A stretch of DNA of 64,000 bases from a bacterium. Its GTDB lineage: Bacteria > Bacillota > Bacilli > Lactobacillales > Streptococcaceae. The DNA lies in assembly GCA_905221325.1 (NCBI GenBank), contig CAJNCS010000008.1:62001-126000 (forward strand), in the 5' to 3' direction. The notes under the pieces were generated by a model. The model was given only the letters and a program-made list of their open reading frames with translations. It ran no database searches and was not told where the DNA came from. Made by a program: the position numbers and the translations under genes. Shown here in pieces: positions 33,171 to 41,296 of the stretch (its first letter is position 1; the number at the start of each line of letters is the position of its first letter).

Positions 33171-33196
33171 AAAATCCCGTTGCAAGACGGGGTTTT
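33171..33196 (+). terminator. Terminator of def overlapping the next promoter
   Basis: AAAATCCCGT / ACGGGGTTTT stem with TGCAAG loop; the T-run of the stem leads straight into the extended -10 of the next gene. Confidence 0.75.
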
Positions 33197-33198
33197 GT

Positions 33199-33206
33199 GT
33201 TATAAT
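33199..33206 (+). promoter_or_regulatory. Extended -10 promoter giving a probably leaderless mRNA
   Basis: TGTTATAAT with hexamer 33201-33206, then six bases and the ATG at 33213. The transcription start would coincide with the start codon. No ribosome site is present. Confidence 0.7.
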
Positions 33207-33212
33207 AGAGGC

Positions 33213-33941
33213 ATGAAAACAAATGATATTGTCTATGGCGTCCACGCCGTTACTGAAGCCCTCCTTGCAAATACAGGAAACAAACTCTACCTCCAAGAAA
33301 ATCTAAGGGGAAAGAATCTTGAGAAAGTCAAGGAACTTGCTACTGAGAAAAAGGTCTCCATCTCTTGGACCTCAAAAAAATCCCTCTATGAAATGACCGA
33401 AGGCGCTGTTCATCAAGGTTTTGTTCTACGAGTGTCTGAATTTGCCTATAGCGAGCTAGAACACATTCTTGCCAAAACGCGTCAAGAAGAAAACCCTTTG
33501 CTATTGATTCTGGACGGGTTAACTGACCCCCATAATCTAGGTTCTATCTTGCGAACAGCCGATGCGACCAATGTTTCAGGTGTCATCATTCCCAAGCACC
33601 GTGCCGTCGGAGTGACTCCTGTCGTTGCCAAAACGGCCACAGGTGCTATTGAGCATGTACCGATTGCGCGAGTGACCAACCTCAGTCAAACCCTAGACAA
33701 ACTCAAAGATGAGGGATTCTGGACCTTTGGAACGGATATGAACGGTACTCCTTGCTACAAGTGGAATACAAAAGGGAAAATTGCCCTCATCATCGGAAAT
33801 GAAGGAAAAGGCATCTCTAGCAACATCAAAAAACAGGTTGATGAGATGATTACCATTCCGATGAATGGGCATGTTCAAAGCCTCAATGCCAGTGTTGCTG
33901 CAGCCATTCTCATGTACGAAGTTTTCCGAAATCGACTATAA
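33213..33941 (+). CDS. rlmB: 23S rRNA (guanosine-2'-O)-methyltransferase RlmB-like (SpoU/TrmH family)
   Basis: 242 aa from ATG 33213 (MKTNDIVYGVHAVTEALLAN). N-terminal L30e-like RNA-binding part, then the knotted SPOUT methylase: LDGLTDPHNLGSILRTADAT (motif 1), IIGNEGKGIS (motif 2), SLNASVAAAILMYE (motif 3). Family members methylate the ribose of G2251 in 23S rRNA. The promoter arrangement suggests a leaderless message. The specific target is by homology. Confidence 0.9.
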   Translation: MKTNDIVYGVHAVTEALLANTGNKLYLQENLRGKNLEKVKELATEKKVSISWTSKKSLYEMTEGAVHQGFVLRVSEFAYSELEHILAKTRQEENPLLLILDGLTDPHNLGSILRTADATNVSGVIIPKHRAVGVTPVVAKTATGAIEHVPIARVTNLSQTLDKLKDEGFWTFGTDMNGTPCYKWNTKGKIALIIGNEGKGISSNIKKQVDEMITIPMNGHVQSLNASVAAAILMYEVFRNRL

Positions 33942-33976
33942 AAAAGTTTCCGATCAGTTGATTGGAAACTTTTTTG
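33940..33976. terminator. Bidirectional terminator between rlmB and trxB
   Basis: AAAAAAGTTTCC and its complement GGAAACTTTTTT flank a short loop; works in both directions for the convergent genes. Confidence 0.9.
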
Positions 33977-33977
33977 C

Positions 33978-34889
33978 TTAACTATGCTCTGTAATAAATT
34001 TATAGGCTTCTTGACCAGCGATAGCCCCATCTCCAACTGCTGTTGTTACTTGACGAAGGTCTTTCTGGCGAACATCCCCAACCGCAAAGATACCATCAAC
34101 TGTAGTCTTCATGTGATTGTCTGTCACAATCCAGCCTGCCTGGTCTTGAATATTCAATTCTTTAACAAAATCGCTAACAGGGTCCAAACCAACATAGATA
34201 AAGACACCACCAAAGGCTTGCTCTGTTACCTTACCCGTTTTCACATTTTCAAATACGACAGATTCTACTCGGTTTTCACCCTTGATTTCCTTAACTACAG
34301 AATCCCAGATAAAGTTGACTTTCTCATTAGCAAAGGCACGGTCTTGCAAAACCTTTTGAGCACGAAGTTGGTCACGGCGGTGAACAATAGTGACAGTCTT
34401 GGCAAAGCGTGTCAAGAAGAGGGCTTCTTCTACCGCTGAATCTCCACCACCGACTACGAGCAAGTCTTGGTCACGGAAGAAAGCTCCATCACAGACTGCA
34501 CAGTAAGAAACACCACGACTGTTCAGTTCTTCTTCTCCAGGAACTCCCAAGAGACGGTGTTTTGACCCAGTTGCCACGATGACAGTACGGGTTTCGTAAA
34601 CTTGATCATCAGTGATTACCTTCTTATAGTCACCCTGGTCTTCAATATTTTCAACGTAGCCATAAAGATGCTCCACTCCAAGGTTTTCAAGTGGTTCAAA
34701 CATCTTTTCAGCCAATTCAGGTCCACTGATATTAGCATAACCTGGATAGTTTTCGATATCAGATGTGTTGTTCATTTGCCCACCTGGCAGACCACCTTCT
34801 ACCAAAGCCACTTTCAGATTGCTTCGAGCGGCATATAAGGCAGCTGTCATTCCCGCAGGTCCAGCACCGACAATAATCGTATCGTACAT
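33978..34889 (-). CDS. trxB: Thioredoxin reductase
   Basis: 303 aa. FAD motif GAGPAGMTAALYAARSNL, redox-active CAVC (130-133), NADPH motif VVGGGDSAVEEALFL and terminal FAVGDVRQKDLRQV. Low-molecular-weight thioredoxin reductase that passes NADPH electrons to thioredoxin. Follows a small DUF4059 membrane protein gene, perhaps in one transcript. Confidence 0.96.
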   Translation of the reverse strand: MYDTIIVGAGPAGMTAALYAARSNLKVALVEGGLPGGQMNNTSDIENYPGYANISGPELAEKMFEPLENLGVEHLYGYVENIEDQGDYKKVITDDQVYETRTVIVATGSKHRLLGVPGEEELNSRGVSYCAVCDGAFFRDQDLLVVGGGDSAVEEALFLTRFAKTVTIVHRRDQLRAQKVLQDRAFANEKVNFIWDSVVKEIKGENRVESVVFENVKTGKVTEQAFGGVFIYVGLDPVSDFVKELNIQDQAGWIVTDNHMKTTVDGIFAVGDVRQKDLRQVTTAVGDGAIAGQEAYKFITEHS

Positions 34890-34954
34890 TTCGATTCCTT
34901 CTTTCTTGTTGTAACTATCTTTATTCTAACTGTTTAAAGTTTATTTAGCAAGCA

Positions 34955-35179
34955 TTATGCTCTGAAAACTAAAATGAGACTCATGACGGCAAAGGATAAT
35001 ACTGGGATCACCAAAACCCCAATCATAATCATATCATAGAGATGGGCTTGACGGGCCTTGGCTGTCTTGTCCACGCCAGACATAGCTCGCAATCCAATCC
35101 AAATCCCTAAAAAAATCACGACGAGAATGGTCGTTAAGATCAAACTCTCGAAATATAAAGAAAACAGTTGCAGCAGCAT
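34955..35179 (-). CDS. DUF4059 small membrane protein
   Basis: 74 aa with two membrane helices (LFSLYFESLILTTILVVIF, LGIWIGL and MIMIGVLVIPVLSFAVMSLI) joined by a basic loop (DKTAKARQAHLYD). It matches the DUF4059 family seen next to trxB in streptococci. An extended -10 TGATATAAT lies at 35256-35251; its leader contains the hairpin AAACTCAG / CTGAGTTT near 35213-35240. Function unknown. Confidence 0.82.
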   Translation of the reverse strand: MLLQLFSLYFESLILTTILVVIFLGIWIGLRAMSGVDKTAKARQAHLYDMIMIGVLVIPVLSFAVMSLILVFRA

Positions 35180-35256
35180 GATCTCTCTCGTTTCTATCTT
35201 TTTTAAAGAGTAAACTCAGCTAGTCCAACTAACTGAGTTTTCCTTTTTCTATTATA

Positions 35257-36000
35257 TCAAATATAAGTCCGTTTGTAACTAGCAAAGAATTCTTTTGTCC
35301 GTTCTTCTTTCGGATGATTGATGATTTCATCCGGTGTACCTGACTCGATGATTTTCCCCTTATCTAGGAACAAAATCTTGTCTGCCACTTGGGCTACAAA
35401 AGACATGTCATGACTGACCAAAATCATAGTTTGACCTGACTTGGCAGCGTCTGCAATAGACTTCTCTACTTCACCGACCAATTCTGGGTCAAGGGCTGAA
35501 GTGGGCTCGTCCAAGAGCAAGACATCTGGTTTCATAGCAAGCGCACGCGCGAGGGCAACCCGTTGCTTCTGTCCACCTGATAAGTGGCGAGGGTAATGGT
35601 TTTCACGGTCAGAAAGACCAACCTTGGCCAACTCTTCCTTAGCGATTTTTGTTGCTTCCTCGTCCGATAATTTTTTAACAACAACCAAACCTTCCTTAAC
35701 ATTGTCAAGAGCTGTTCGGCGTTCAAACAAATTAAACTGTTGGAAAACCATGGATAACTTGCGACGAAGGGTTAGGATTTCTTCTTGGCTAATCTGAGAA
35801 AAATCAACTTTAAAATTGTCAATCTGAATCGTTCCACTATCTGGAGTTTCAAGGTAGTTCAAACTACGAAGAAAGGTTGATTTCCCAGCTCCAGATGAGC
35901 CAATCAAGGCTACGACTTCCCCTTTTTGGATATCCAAGTCCAGATGATCCAAGACAGTCTGGCCTGAAAAGGATTTACTTAAATTCGAAATCTTAATCAT
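35257..36000 (-). CDS. Amino-acid ABC transporter ATP-binding protein
   Basis: 247 aa. Walker A GSSGAGKS, Q-loop VFQQFNLF, signature LSGGQKQR, Walker [13 protein letters not shown] and H-loop ILVSHDMSF, the PAAT/HisP-type ATPase for polar amino acids. ATG overlaps the permease stop. No substrate-binding gene is beside it, so the binding protein must be encoded elsewhere; a cystine-type substrate is plausible but not shown. Confidence 0.93.
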   Translation of the reverse strand: MIKISNLSKSFSGQTVLDHLDLDIQKGEVVALIGSSGAGKSTFLRSLNYLETPDSGTIQIDNFKVDFSQISQEEILTLRRKLSMVFQQFNLFERRTALDNVKEGLVVVKKLSDEEATKIAKEELAKVGLSDRENHYPRHLSGGQKQRVALARALAMKPDVLLLDEPTSALDPELVGEVEKSIADAAKSGQTMILVSHDMSFVAQVADKILFLDKGKIIESGTPDEIINHPKEERTKEFFASYKRTYI

Positions 36001-36800
36001 TAACGAAGGTCTCCTTTCACATCTGTTTGTACTGTATACGGCGCTGAAATAGCCATTTTCTTCTCGATAAAGCGACCGAGGCTTTCAATTCCGATATTGA
36101 CTACCCAATAAACAAGGGCAACGGAAATAAAGCGCTCAAAATAGCGATAATCGGCTCCACCCAAAATCTGAGCCTGGGCAAAGACCTCCACAACACCTGC
36201 ACTAAAGGCTAGAGAAGTTCCCTTAGTCAAACCGATGAGGGAGTTAATCAAAGTTGGCGTCGCTACCACCGCTGCATTTGGAATAATCACGCGACGGTAA
36301 ACTTGCGCACGAGTCATACCCAAACTACGCGCCGCCTCAATTTCACCTGGATTAACAGAAAGGATGGCTGCACGAATCGTTTCACTTGCATAAGCCGCCT
36401 CATTAAAAGCAAAGGCCACAATCGCAAAAAGTGCTGCTGGAATCGCATTGATATTGAAACCAGTTCCCCATTGTTGGTTGATAGCTTTCAGTGCCAAAGG
36501 AATTCCGTAGTAGGTCAACATAAGTTGAACTAGGATTGGGGTACCTTTTAAGAAGCTGACGAAAAAGGCCTGCAAGGGATATAAAATCTTAACACGATTG
36601 ATCTTAACAATGGCAAAAATCAAGGCAAGTAGCAAACCAAAGAGTGCACCTCCAAGCGTCAACATCAAGGTCGTAGGCAGTTGTTGGACAATCCTTGGAA
36701 TTCCATCAAAGACCGAACGCAAACTAAAGAGCTTACCATCCGGAATGAGTTGCATCAAACTTTGGTACCAATCTGATGCTAAAAATGTTGTAACAGTCAT
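36000..36800 (-). CDS. Amino-acid ABC transporter permease
   Basis: 266 aa. About five membrane helices and the EAA loop (NPGEIEAARSLGMTRAQVYR, VIIPNAA), the HisM/GlnP-type permease. Together with the next gene it forms the membrane unit of a polar amino-acid importer. The N-terminus lacks a fused binding domain. Ribosome site GGAG. Confidence 0.92.
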   Translation of the reverse strand: MTVTTFLASDWYQSLMQLIPDGKLFSLRSVFDGIPRIVQQLPTTLMLTLGGALFGLLLALIFAIVKINRVKILYPLQAFFVSFLKGTPILVQLMLTYYGIPLALKAINQQWGTGFNINAIPAALFAIVAFAFNEAAYASETIRAAILSVNPGEIEAARSLGMTRAQVYRRVIIPNAAVVATPTLINSLIGLTKGTSLAFSAGVVEVFAQAQILGGADYRYFERFISVALVYWVVNIGIESLGRFIEKKMAISAPYTVQTDVKGDLR

Positions 36801-36956
36801 AAAAACATCCTCTCCTGATAATGATTCATTCTATCATACTTCTGCTCGCAAACAAATTATTTGCTACGGGCTGATCAGACTTTGTCTATCTTCTAGTTTA
36901 TCACACTTTGAAACAGGGAGGCTATATATTTTACCTATCAAGGAGATAAATAAAAA

Positions 36957-37313
36957 CTATCTCAAACCTAAGTCCTCATAGGGTTTTCTATAGCCGATTT
37001 GTTTAACAGCACCATTCTCCACCAAAATTGGACGTTTCAATAACATACCATCACTCGCTAGAAGCTTGGCTGCTTCTTGTTTTGACAAACTTCCCACCTT
37101 ATCTTTTAGGCCCAGTTCGCGGTATTTGATCCCGCTAGTATTGAAAAATTGTTTCACTTCCAAACCAGAAGTTTCCAACCAGTTCAAAATCACGTCTTCA
37201 CTTGGTGTTTCTTCTACGATGTGGACATCTTGGTATTCCAGTCCAAGTTTATCCAATTCATTTTTTGCTTTCTTACAAGTTGAACATTTTGGGTATTCGA
37301 TAAATTCTAACAT
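36957..37313 (-). CDS. ArsC/Spx-family thioredoxin-like protein
   Basis: 118 aa from ATG 37313; an upstream in-frame GTG is possible. CSTC redox pair at residues 10-13 (YPKCSTCKK), FNTSGIKYRELGLKD and KRPILVENGAVKQIGYRKPY are features of the ArsC/YffB/Spx family. It lacks the RPI-style RNA-polymerase surface certainty of Spx, so either a glutaredoxin-type reductase or a Spx-like regulator is possible. The 156-bp stretch upstream of the ABC permease (36801-36956) shows only a weak promoter. Confidence 0.85.
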   Translation of the reverse strand: MLEFIEYPKCSTCKKAKNELDKLGLEYQDVHIVEETPSEDVILNWLETSGLEVKQFFNTSGIKYRELGLKDKVGSLSKQEAAKLLASDGMLLKRPILVENGAVKQIGYRKPYEDLGLR

Positions 37314-37330
37314 GTGTTTCACTTTCTATT

Positions 37331-37837
37331 TTATATCTTTAAAATCTGCCCTTCATGTTGCAAGAGCCAAGCTTTCTTTTCGACCCCAGATGCATAGCCT
37401 GTCAAGCGATTGCCTGACCCCAGCACACGATGACAGGGTACGAGGATGGACCAAGGATTGCGCCCCACTGCTCCGCCAATCGCTTGGGCAGAACCCACTT
37501 GCAGGTCTTGAGCTATTTGTCCGTAAGTTACTGTTTGACCATAAGGAATGCTCTGTAAGTATGTCCATACTCGCTTTTCAAAATCTGTTCCAATAGGAGC
37601 CAAAGGTAAGTCAGATAGATCCTGAACACTGCCTTCGAAATAGGTATCTAAATAGGAAATAACCTGGTCTAGGACAGGATGTTTCTTAACTACTTCTATA
37701 CTATCTCCAGCGATTCCCCTCTCAAAATGAGTTTGGTCCTGTACCCAAATTCCATACAGATATTGCTCGTCAGCAACTAAGGATAAGGTTCCAATTGGCG
37801 ACGGGTAGAGCATTTTTGCGTACTTTTTCTGCTTCAT
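37331..37837 (-). CDS. ogt: Methylated-DNA--protein-cysteine methyltransferase
   Basis: 168 aa. Active site IPCHRV-type motif VPCHRVLG with acceptor C135, helix-turn-helix GQTVTYGQIAQDLQVG with arginine finger region AVGRNPWSI, and the conserved LTGYASGVEKKAWLLQHE. It repairs O6-alkylguanine in a suicide reaction. ATGA overlap with the acetyltransferase gene, so probably co-translated. Confidence 0.94.
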   Translation of the reverse strand: MKQKKYAKMLYPSPIGTLSLVADEQYLYGIWVQDQTHFERGIAGDSIEVVKKHPVLDQVISYLDTYFEGSVQDLSDLPLAPIGTDFEKRVWTYLQSIPYGQTVTYGQIAQDLQVGSAQAIGGAVGRNPWSILVPCHRVLGSGNRLTGYASGVEKKAWLLQHEGQILKI

Positions 37838-38328
37838 TTTTTTAATTTCTGATAGGCCAAACGTTCCCCATCCACTGGAACCTTACCAACCTGTTGGAAG
37901 CCTAGCTTTTCAAAGATATGCTGCATGGCCTTGTTTTCTGCATGCGTATCTGAACGAAAATCTAGATAATCAAAACCTTCAATCAAGCCTTCTAAGAACG
38001 TCTGAGCAACTCCCTGTCCTTGGACATCTGCTGCCACAGCGATACGGTGAAAGACCAGATATTCTGATTCTCCCCCCTGCCAACTTCCTTCATAAATGGC
38101 TTCATAGGCTTCCTCTGGACTCTTGGTCACAGCAGCATAAGCTAGCAGTCCCCCTTCTTCCAAGGCCACATAGGCTTGGCCTGAGATGATATCATCAATA
38201 ATGATATCTGCATTTGGATAGCCATTTTGCCACTGGTCGCTACCAGATTTGGCTAAGCACTTTTTAGCATCCTCCATCACCTGTATAATCGCATCAACTT
38301 CGTTTGGAAAAGCTAAACGAATCTCCAT
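37834..38328 (-). CDS. GNAT-family N-acetyltransferase
   Basis: 164 aa. GNAT fold signatures: N-terminal IRLAFPNEVDAIIQVMEDA, motif A VAADVQGQGVAQTFLEGL for acetyl-CoA, and FDYLDFRSDTHAENKAMQHI near the end. Substrate unknown. Operon with ogt. Confidence 0.9.
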   Translation of the reverse strand: MEIRLAFPNEVDAIIQVMEDAKKCLAKSGSDQWQNGYPNADIIIDDIISGQAYVALEEGGLLAYAAVTKSPEEAYEAIYEGSWQGGESEYLVFHRIAVAADVQGQGVAQTFLEGLIEGFDYLDFRSDTHAENKAMQHIFEKLGFQQVGKVPVDGERLAYQKLKK

Positions 38329-38399
38329 CTTTTCCCCTCATTTCTAACTATTTTCTCTCATCATAGCATAATTTAAAGCTTTCTACAAGCAGTTGAAAC

Positions 38400-38428
38400 T
38401 TGACTTTTGTTTTTTATTATTTTATAAT
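38400..38428 (+). promoter_or_regulatory. Promoter of the DUF1836-trhA pair
   Basis: TTGACT, 17 bp, TATAAT on the plus strand, about 35 bp before the ribosome site of the next gene. Confidence 0.8.
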
Positions 38429-38462
38429 CTAGTTATCAAAACCAGATAAAAAGGAGTTGGAA

Positions 38463-38909
38463 ATGAATTCTAACTTTTCCTACCCAAAATGGGAAGACAT
38501 TCCAAACATTGACCTCTATCTGGATCAGGTTTTACTCTATGTTAATCAGGTCTGTGCCCCTATCTCTCCAGATAAGGACAAGGGACTAACAGCATCCATG
38601 GTCAATAACTATGTCAAACATGGTTACCTGACAAAGCCAGACAAGAAAAAATACCAACGCAAACAGATTGCTCGTTTGATTGCCATCACCACTCTCAAGT
38701 CTGTCTTTTCGATCCTAGAAATCGCTCAGACACTTAATACTCTACAAACTCAAGCGAGCTCAGACCAGCTCTACGATGCTTTTGTGGACTACATGAATCA
38801 TGGGATTGATCCAGAAAATCCTATTATCCAAACCAGCTGTCAAACGGTTAAACTCTATCATCAAACTCTAGACTTAATCCTTATCAAAGAAGAGGAGGAA
38901 ATCCAATGA
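38463..38909 (+). CDS. DUF1836 protein, putative DNA-binding
   Basis: 148 aa from ATG 38463 with AAGGAG 6 nt upstream. DUF1836 layout: N-terminal WEDIPNIDLYLDQVLLYVNQ, then a MerR-like winged helix (KGLTASMVNNYVKHGYLTKP, DKKKYQRKQIARLIAITTL) and helical C-terminus. Co-transcribed with the TrhA gene by ATGA overlap. Probably a regulator; targets unknown. Confidence 0.85.
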   Translation: MNSNFSYPKWEDIPNIDLYLDQVLLYVNQVCAPISPDKDKGLTASMVNNYVKHGYLTKPDKKKYQRKQIARLIAITTLKSVFSILEIAQTLNTLQTQASSDQLYDAFVDYMNHGIDPENPIIQTSCQTVKLYHQTLDLILIKEEEEIQ

Positions 38910-39553
38910 ATACCAGTCTAAAACTCAGTAAAAAACTCAGTTTTGGAGAGGAGATTGCTAATAGCGTAACCCATGCTGTGGGTGCCGTTATCATGCTCAT
39001 CTTACTCCCCATTTCATCCACCTATAGTTATGAAGCACACGGATTTTTATCATCCTTTGGCGTTTCTATCTTTGTTATCAGTCTATTTCTCATGTTCCTC
39101 TCGTCAACCATTTACCACTCTATGGCCTATGGTTCGACCCACAAATACGTCTTGCGAATCATCGACCATTCTATGATTTATGTGGCTATCGCAGGCTCTT
39201 ATACGCCCGTCGTCTTGACTTTGATGAATAACTGGTTTGGCTATCTGATTATTGCTATTCAGTGGGGAACGACCATCTTTGGCATCCTCTATAAAATCTT
39301 TGCTAAAAAGGTCAATGAGAAATTCAGCCTTGCCCTTTACCTGATTATGGGCTGGTTGGTTCTGGCTATCATTCCTGCCATTATCAGTCAAACAACACCA
39401 ATTTTCTGGAGTCTCATGGTAACTGGCGGACTCTGTTATACAGTTGGAGCTGGATTTTACGCTAAGAAAAAACCTTATTTCCACATGATTTGGCATCTCT
39501 TTATCCTAGCAGCATCTGCACTTCAATATATCGCGATTGTTTATTACATGTAA
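38906..39553 (+). CDS. trhA: Hemolysin III / TrhA family membrane protein
   Basis: 215 aa with seven membrane helices and PAQR-type conserved residues: SFGEEIANSVTHAVGAV near the start, STIYHSMAYGS (conserved His), IDHSMIYVAIAGSYTPV and MIWHLFILAASALQYI (His pair). The TrhA group controls membrane fluidity or energy homeostasis; haemolytic activity is not implied. The symbol follows the family. Confidence 0.88.
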   Translation: MNTSLKLSKKLSFGEEIANSVTHAVGAVIMLILLPISSTYSYEAHGFLSSFGVSIFVISLFLMFLSSTIYHSMAYGSTHKYVLRIIDHSMIYVAIAGSYTPVVLTLMNNWFGYLIIAIQWGTTIFGILYKIFAKKVNEKFSLALYLIMGWLVLAIIPAIISQTTPIFWSLMVTGGLCYTVGAGFYAKKKPYFHMIWHLFILAASALQYIAIVYYM

Positions 39554-39583
39554 AAAAGTTGAGAATCTTTTCTCAACTTTTTT
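39552..39583. terminator. Bidirectional terminator between trhA and nox
   Basis: AAAAAAGTTGAGAA, TCTT loop, TTCTCAACTTTTTT. Serves both convergent genes. Confidence 0.92.
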
Positions 39584-39608
39584 GTTTTCATATCAAATAA
39601 TATTCCTA

Positions 39609-40988
39609 TTATTTTTCAGCTGTTAGTGCAGCCATTGTAATGTAGTTGTAAGGTTTGTTAAAGTGTGGCAAGAAGAATAGATCTGTCAAAGCCAACTTGT
39701 CAATTGTCACATGTTCTTGGATAGCCAGTGAGAACATATGAATTCCCATGCTGATAGCAGAATCACGTGATACCATTTGAGCGCCAAGAATTTCGCGACT
39801 ATCTTTATCAAAGACAATCTTGATGGCAACTTCATGGTTGTCATGCTTCATAAATTCTGGTTTTTGAAGATCGTTAAAGCCTGTTTCAGTTGCGTTGTAA
39901 CCAGCAGCTTTAGCTTTTTCAAGAGTCAAACCAGTTGAAACCATGTGAAGACCGTAGATTGAGATACCGTTTGATCCTTGTACACCGATTCCTTCCAATT
40001 CATGTCCACAAGCATTGTAAGCACCAACGATACCAGTACGAACAGCGTTTGAAGCAAGCGCGATGTAGCTAGTGTCTTTACGAGCGTTGTCATAGACAGT
40101 CGCACAGTCACCTACTGCATAAACACCTGGAATTGATGTTTCTTGTTTCTTATCTACAAGGAAGGCACCGTTGCGGAAGAGTTCAATCTTACCATCAGCA
40201 AGAGCTGTGTTTGGACGGAAACCAACTGCAAGAACAACCATATCGACATCAAATGTTTCTTTGTCTGTTACCAAGCGTTCCACTTTACCATCACCATGGA
40301 TGGCTTTAACTGTTTGACCAAGAGCCAAGCGGATGTTGTGGTCTTCCAAGTTTTTCGCCATCATTTGTGTGAAGTCTTTGTCATAGTAGCCGTTCAAAAC
40401 AGTGTCTACGATGTCAACAAGCACCACTTCTTTTCCAAGACGCTCGAAAGCTTCAGCAAGTTCTACACCAATGTAACCACCACCAACAACAGCGATGCGC
40501 TCAAGGTGTTTGCTCTTGTCAGCAAGTTTTTCGATAACTTCTTCTGCGTTTTGGTACAACTTAACAAATTGAACATTTTCAAGTGTTGCTTTGAATTCGC
40601 GGTTGCCCTTAACGATTTCAACACCTTCGATTGGAGGCAAGATTGGAGTTGAACCAGTCGCAAAGATCAATTTGTCATAAGACTCTTTGTGTTCTTGGCC
40701 TTCAACTTCTGCTGTCACAACTTTATTGTCATAGTCAATTGAAAGAACAGGTGAGTTCATATAAATTTTTGCACCCTTTGCTTCCAATTTTTCTTTATCA
40801 GAGTAGAACAAGCCTTCAGCTCCGTCGATTTGTTTCCCGATCCAAAGCGCCATTCCACATCCAAGGAATGAAATATTTGAGTTTTGGTCAAATACAACGA
40901 TTTCATTTTCATGCCCAAAATTGTCCAACATAGTATTGATACATGCTGTACCAGCGTGGTTTGCACCAACTACAACGATTTTACTCAT
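39609..40988 (-). CDS. nox: Water-forming NADH oxidase
   Basis: 459 aa. N-terminal FAD motif [16 protein letters not shown], redox-active Cys44 ([10 protein letters not shown]), NAD motif [15 protein letters not shown] and second FAD segment [11 protein letters not shown]. The single catalytic Cys and length match streptococcal NOX-2, which reduces O2 to water and regenerates NAD+ during aerobic sugar use. Promoter and cre-like site at 41027-41055. Confidence 0.96.
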   Translation of the reverse strand: MSKIVVVGANHAGTACINTMLDNFGHENEIVVFDQNSNISFLGCGMALWIGKQIDGAEGLFYSDKEKLEAKGAKIYMNSPVLSIDYDNKVVTAEVEGQEHKESYDKLIFATGSTPILPPIEGVEIVKGNREFKATLENVQFVKLYQNAEEVIEKLADKSKHLERIAVVGGGYIGVELAEAFERLGKEVVLVDIVDTVLNGYYDKDFTQMMAKNLEDHNIRLALGQTVKAIHGDGKVERLVTDKETFDVDMVVLAVGFRPNTALADGKIELFRNGAFLVDKKQETSIPGVYAVGDCATVYDNARKDTSYIALASNAVRTGIVGAYNACGHELEGIGVQGSNGISIYGLHMVSTGLTLEKAKAAGYNATETGFNDLQKPEFMKHDNHEVAIKIVFDKDSREILGAQMVSRDSAISMGIHMFSLAIQEHVTIDKLALTDLFFLPHFNKPYNYITMAALTAEK

Positions 40989-41026
40989 AGAAAATTTCCT
41001 ACCTTTAATTTAAAATTTACATTTCT

Positions 41027-41055
41027 AGTATAACATTTACTGTTAGCGTTTACAA
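41027..41055 (-). promoter_or_regulatory. nox promoter with CcpA cre site
   Basis: Minus strand TTGTAA (41055-41050), 17 bp, TATACT (41032-41027). The segment TGTAAACGCTAACA (41054-41041) matches the CcpA consensus TGWAANCGNTNWCA at every position and fills part of -35 and spacer, so CcpA bound here would block polymerase. The interval 41056-41176 to the apbE promoter has no gene and is AT-rich. Confidence 0.75.
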
Positions 41056-41176
41056 GATATTTGCTCAGAATTCTCTTTTTTTCAGAAAAAAATGCACCTA
41101 AAATTGATAAATCTAATTTTTCTATTATTTTCATACTAATTTTGAGCATATTTCTTGACTTTTTGTTAAAATTTAT

Positions 41177-41205
41177 TTGTGAAAACGCTAACTTTATGTT
41201 ATGCT
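41177..41205 (+). promoter_or_regulatory. apbE operon promoter with CcpA-like site
   Basis: TTGTGA (41177-41182), 17 bp, TATGCT (41200-41205). TGAAAACGCTAACT (41180-41193) matches the cre consensus except for the last base. The whole promoter is nearly a mirrored copy of the nox promoter. Confidence 0.7.
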
Positions 41206-41211
41206 AGAAAC

Positions 41212-41255
41212 ATGGAAAGAAAATGTATGGGGTTAAATTATCATAGAATTTAACC
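41212..41255 (+). other. apbE leader: possible 13-codon leaderless peptide and stem-loop
   Basis: ATG at 41212 lies six bases after the -10, where transcription should start, and opens M-E-R-K-C-M-G-L-N-Y-H-R-I-stop. Its end lies in the perfect stem GGTTAAATT / AATTTAACC (41231-41255). No T-run follows the stem. Confidence 0.4.
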
Positions 41256-41296
41256 TAACTTGAATATTTCCTATGAAGAAGAAAGGAGTTGGTAGC

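Noticed and set aside
35209-35240. Terminator between the ABC ATPase and DUF4059 genes
   Set aside because: The stem is present, but on the transcribed strand it lacks a T-run and it lies downstream of the DUF4059 promoter; kept only as a leader hairpin.
38906-39553. Haemolysin toxin
   Set aside because: The hemolysin III name is historical; the seven-helix PAQR/TrhA fold suggests a membrane homeostasis protein.
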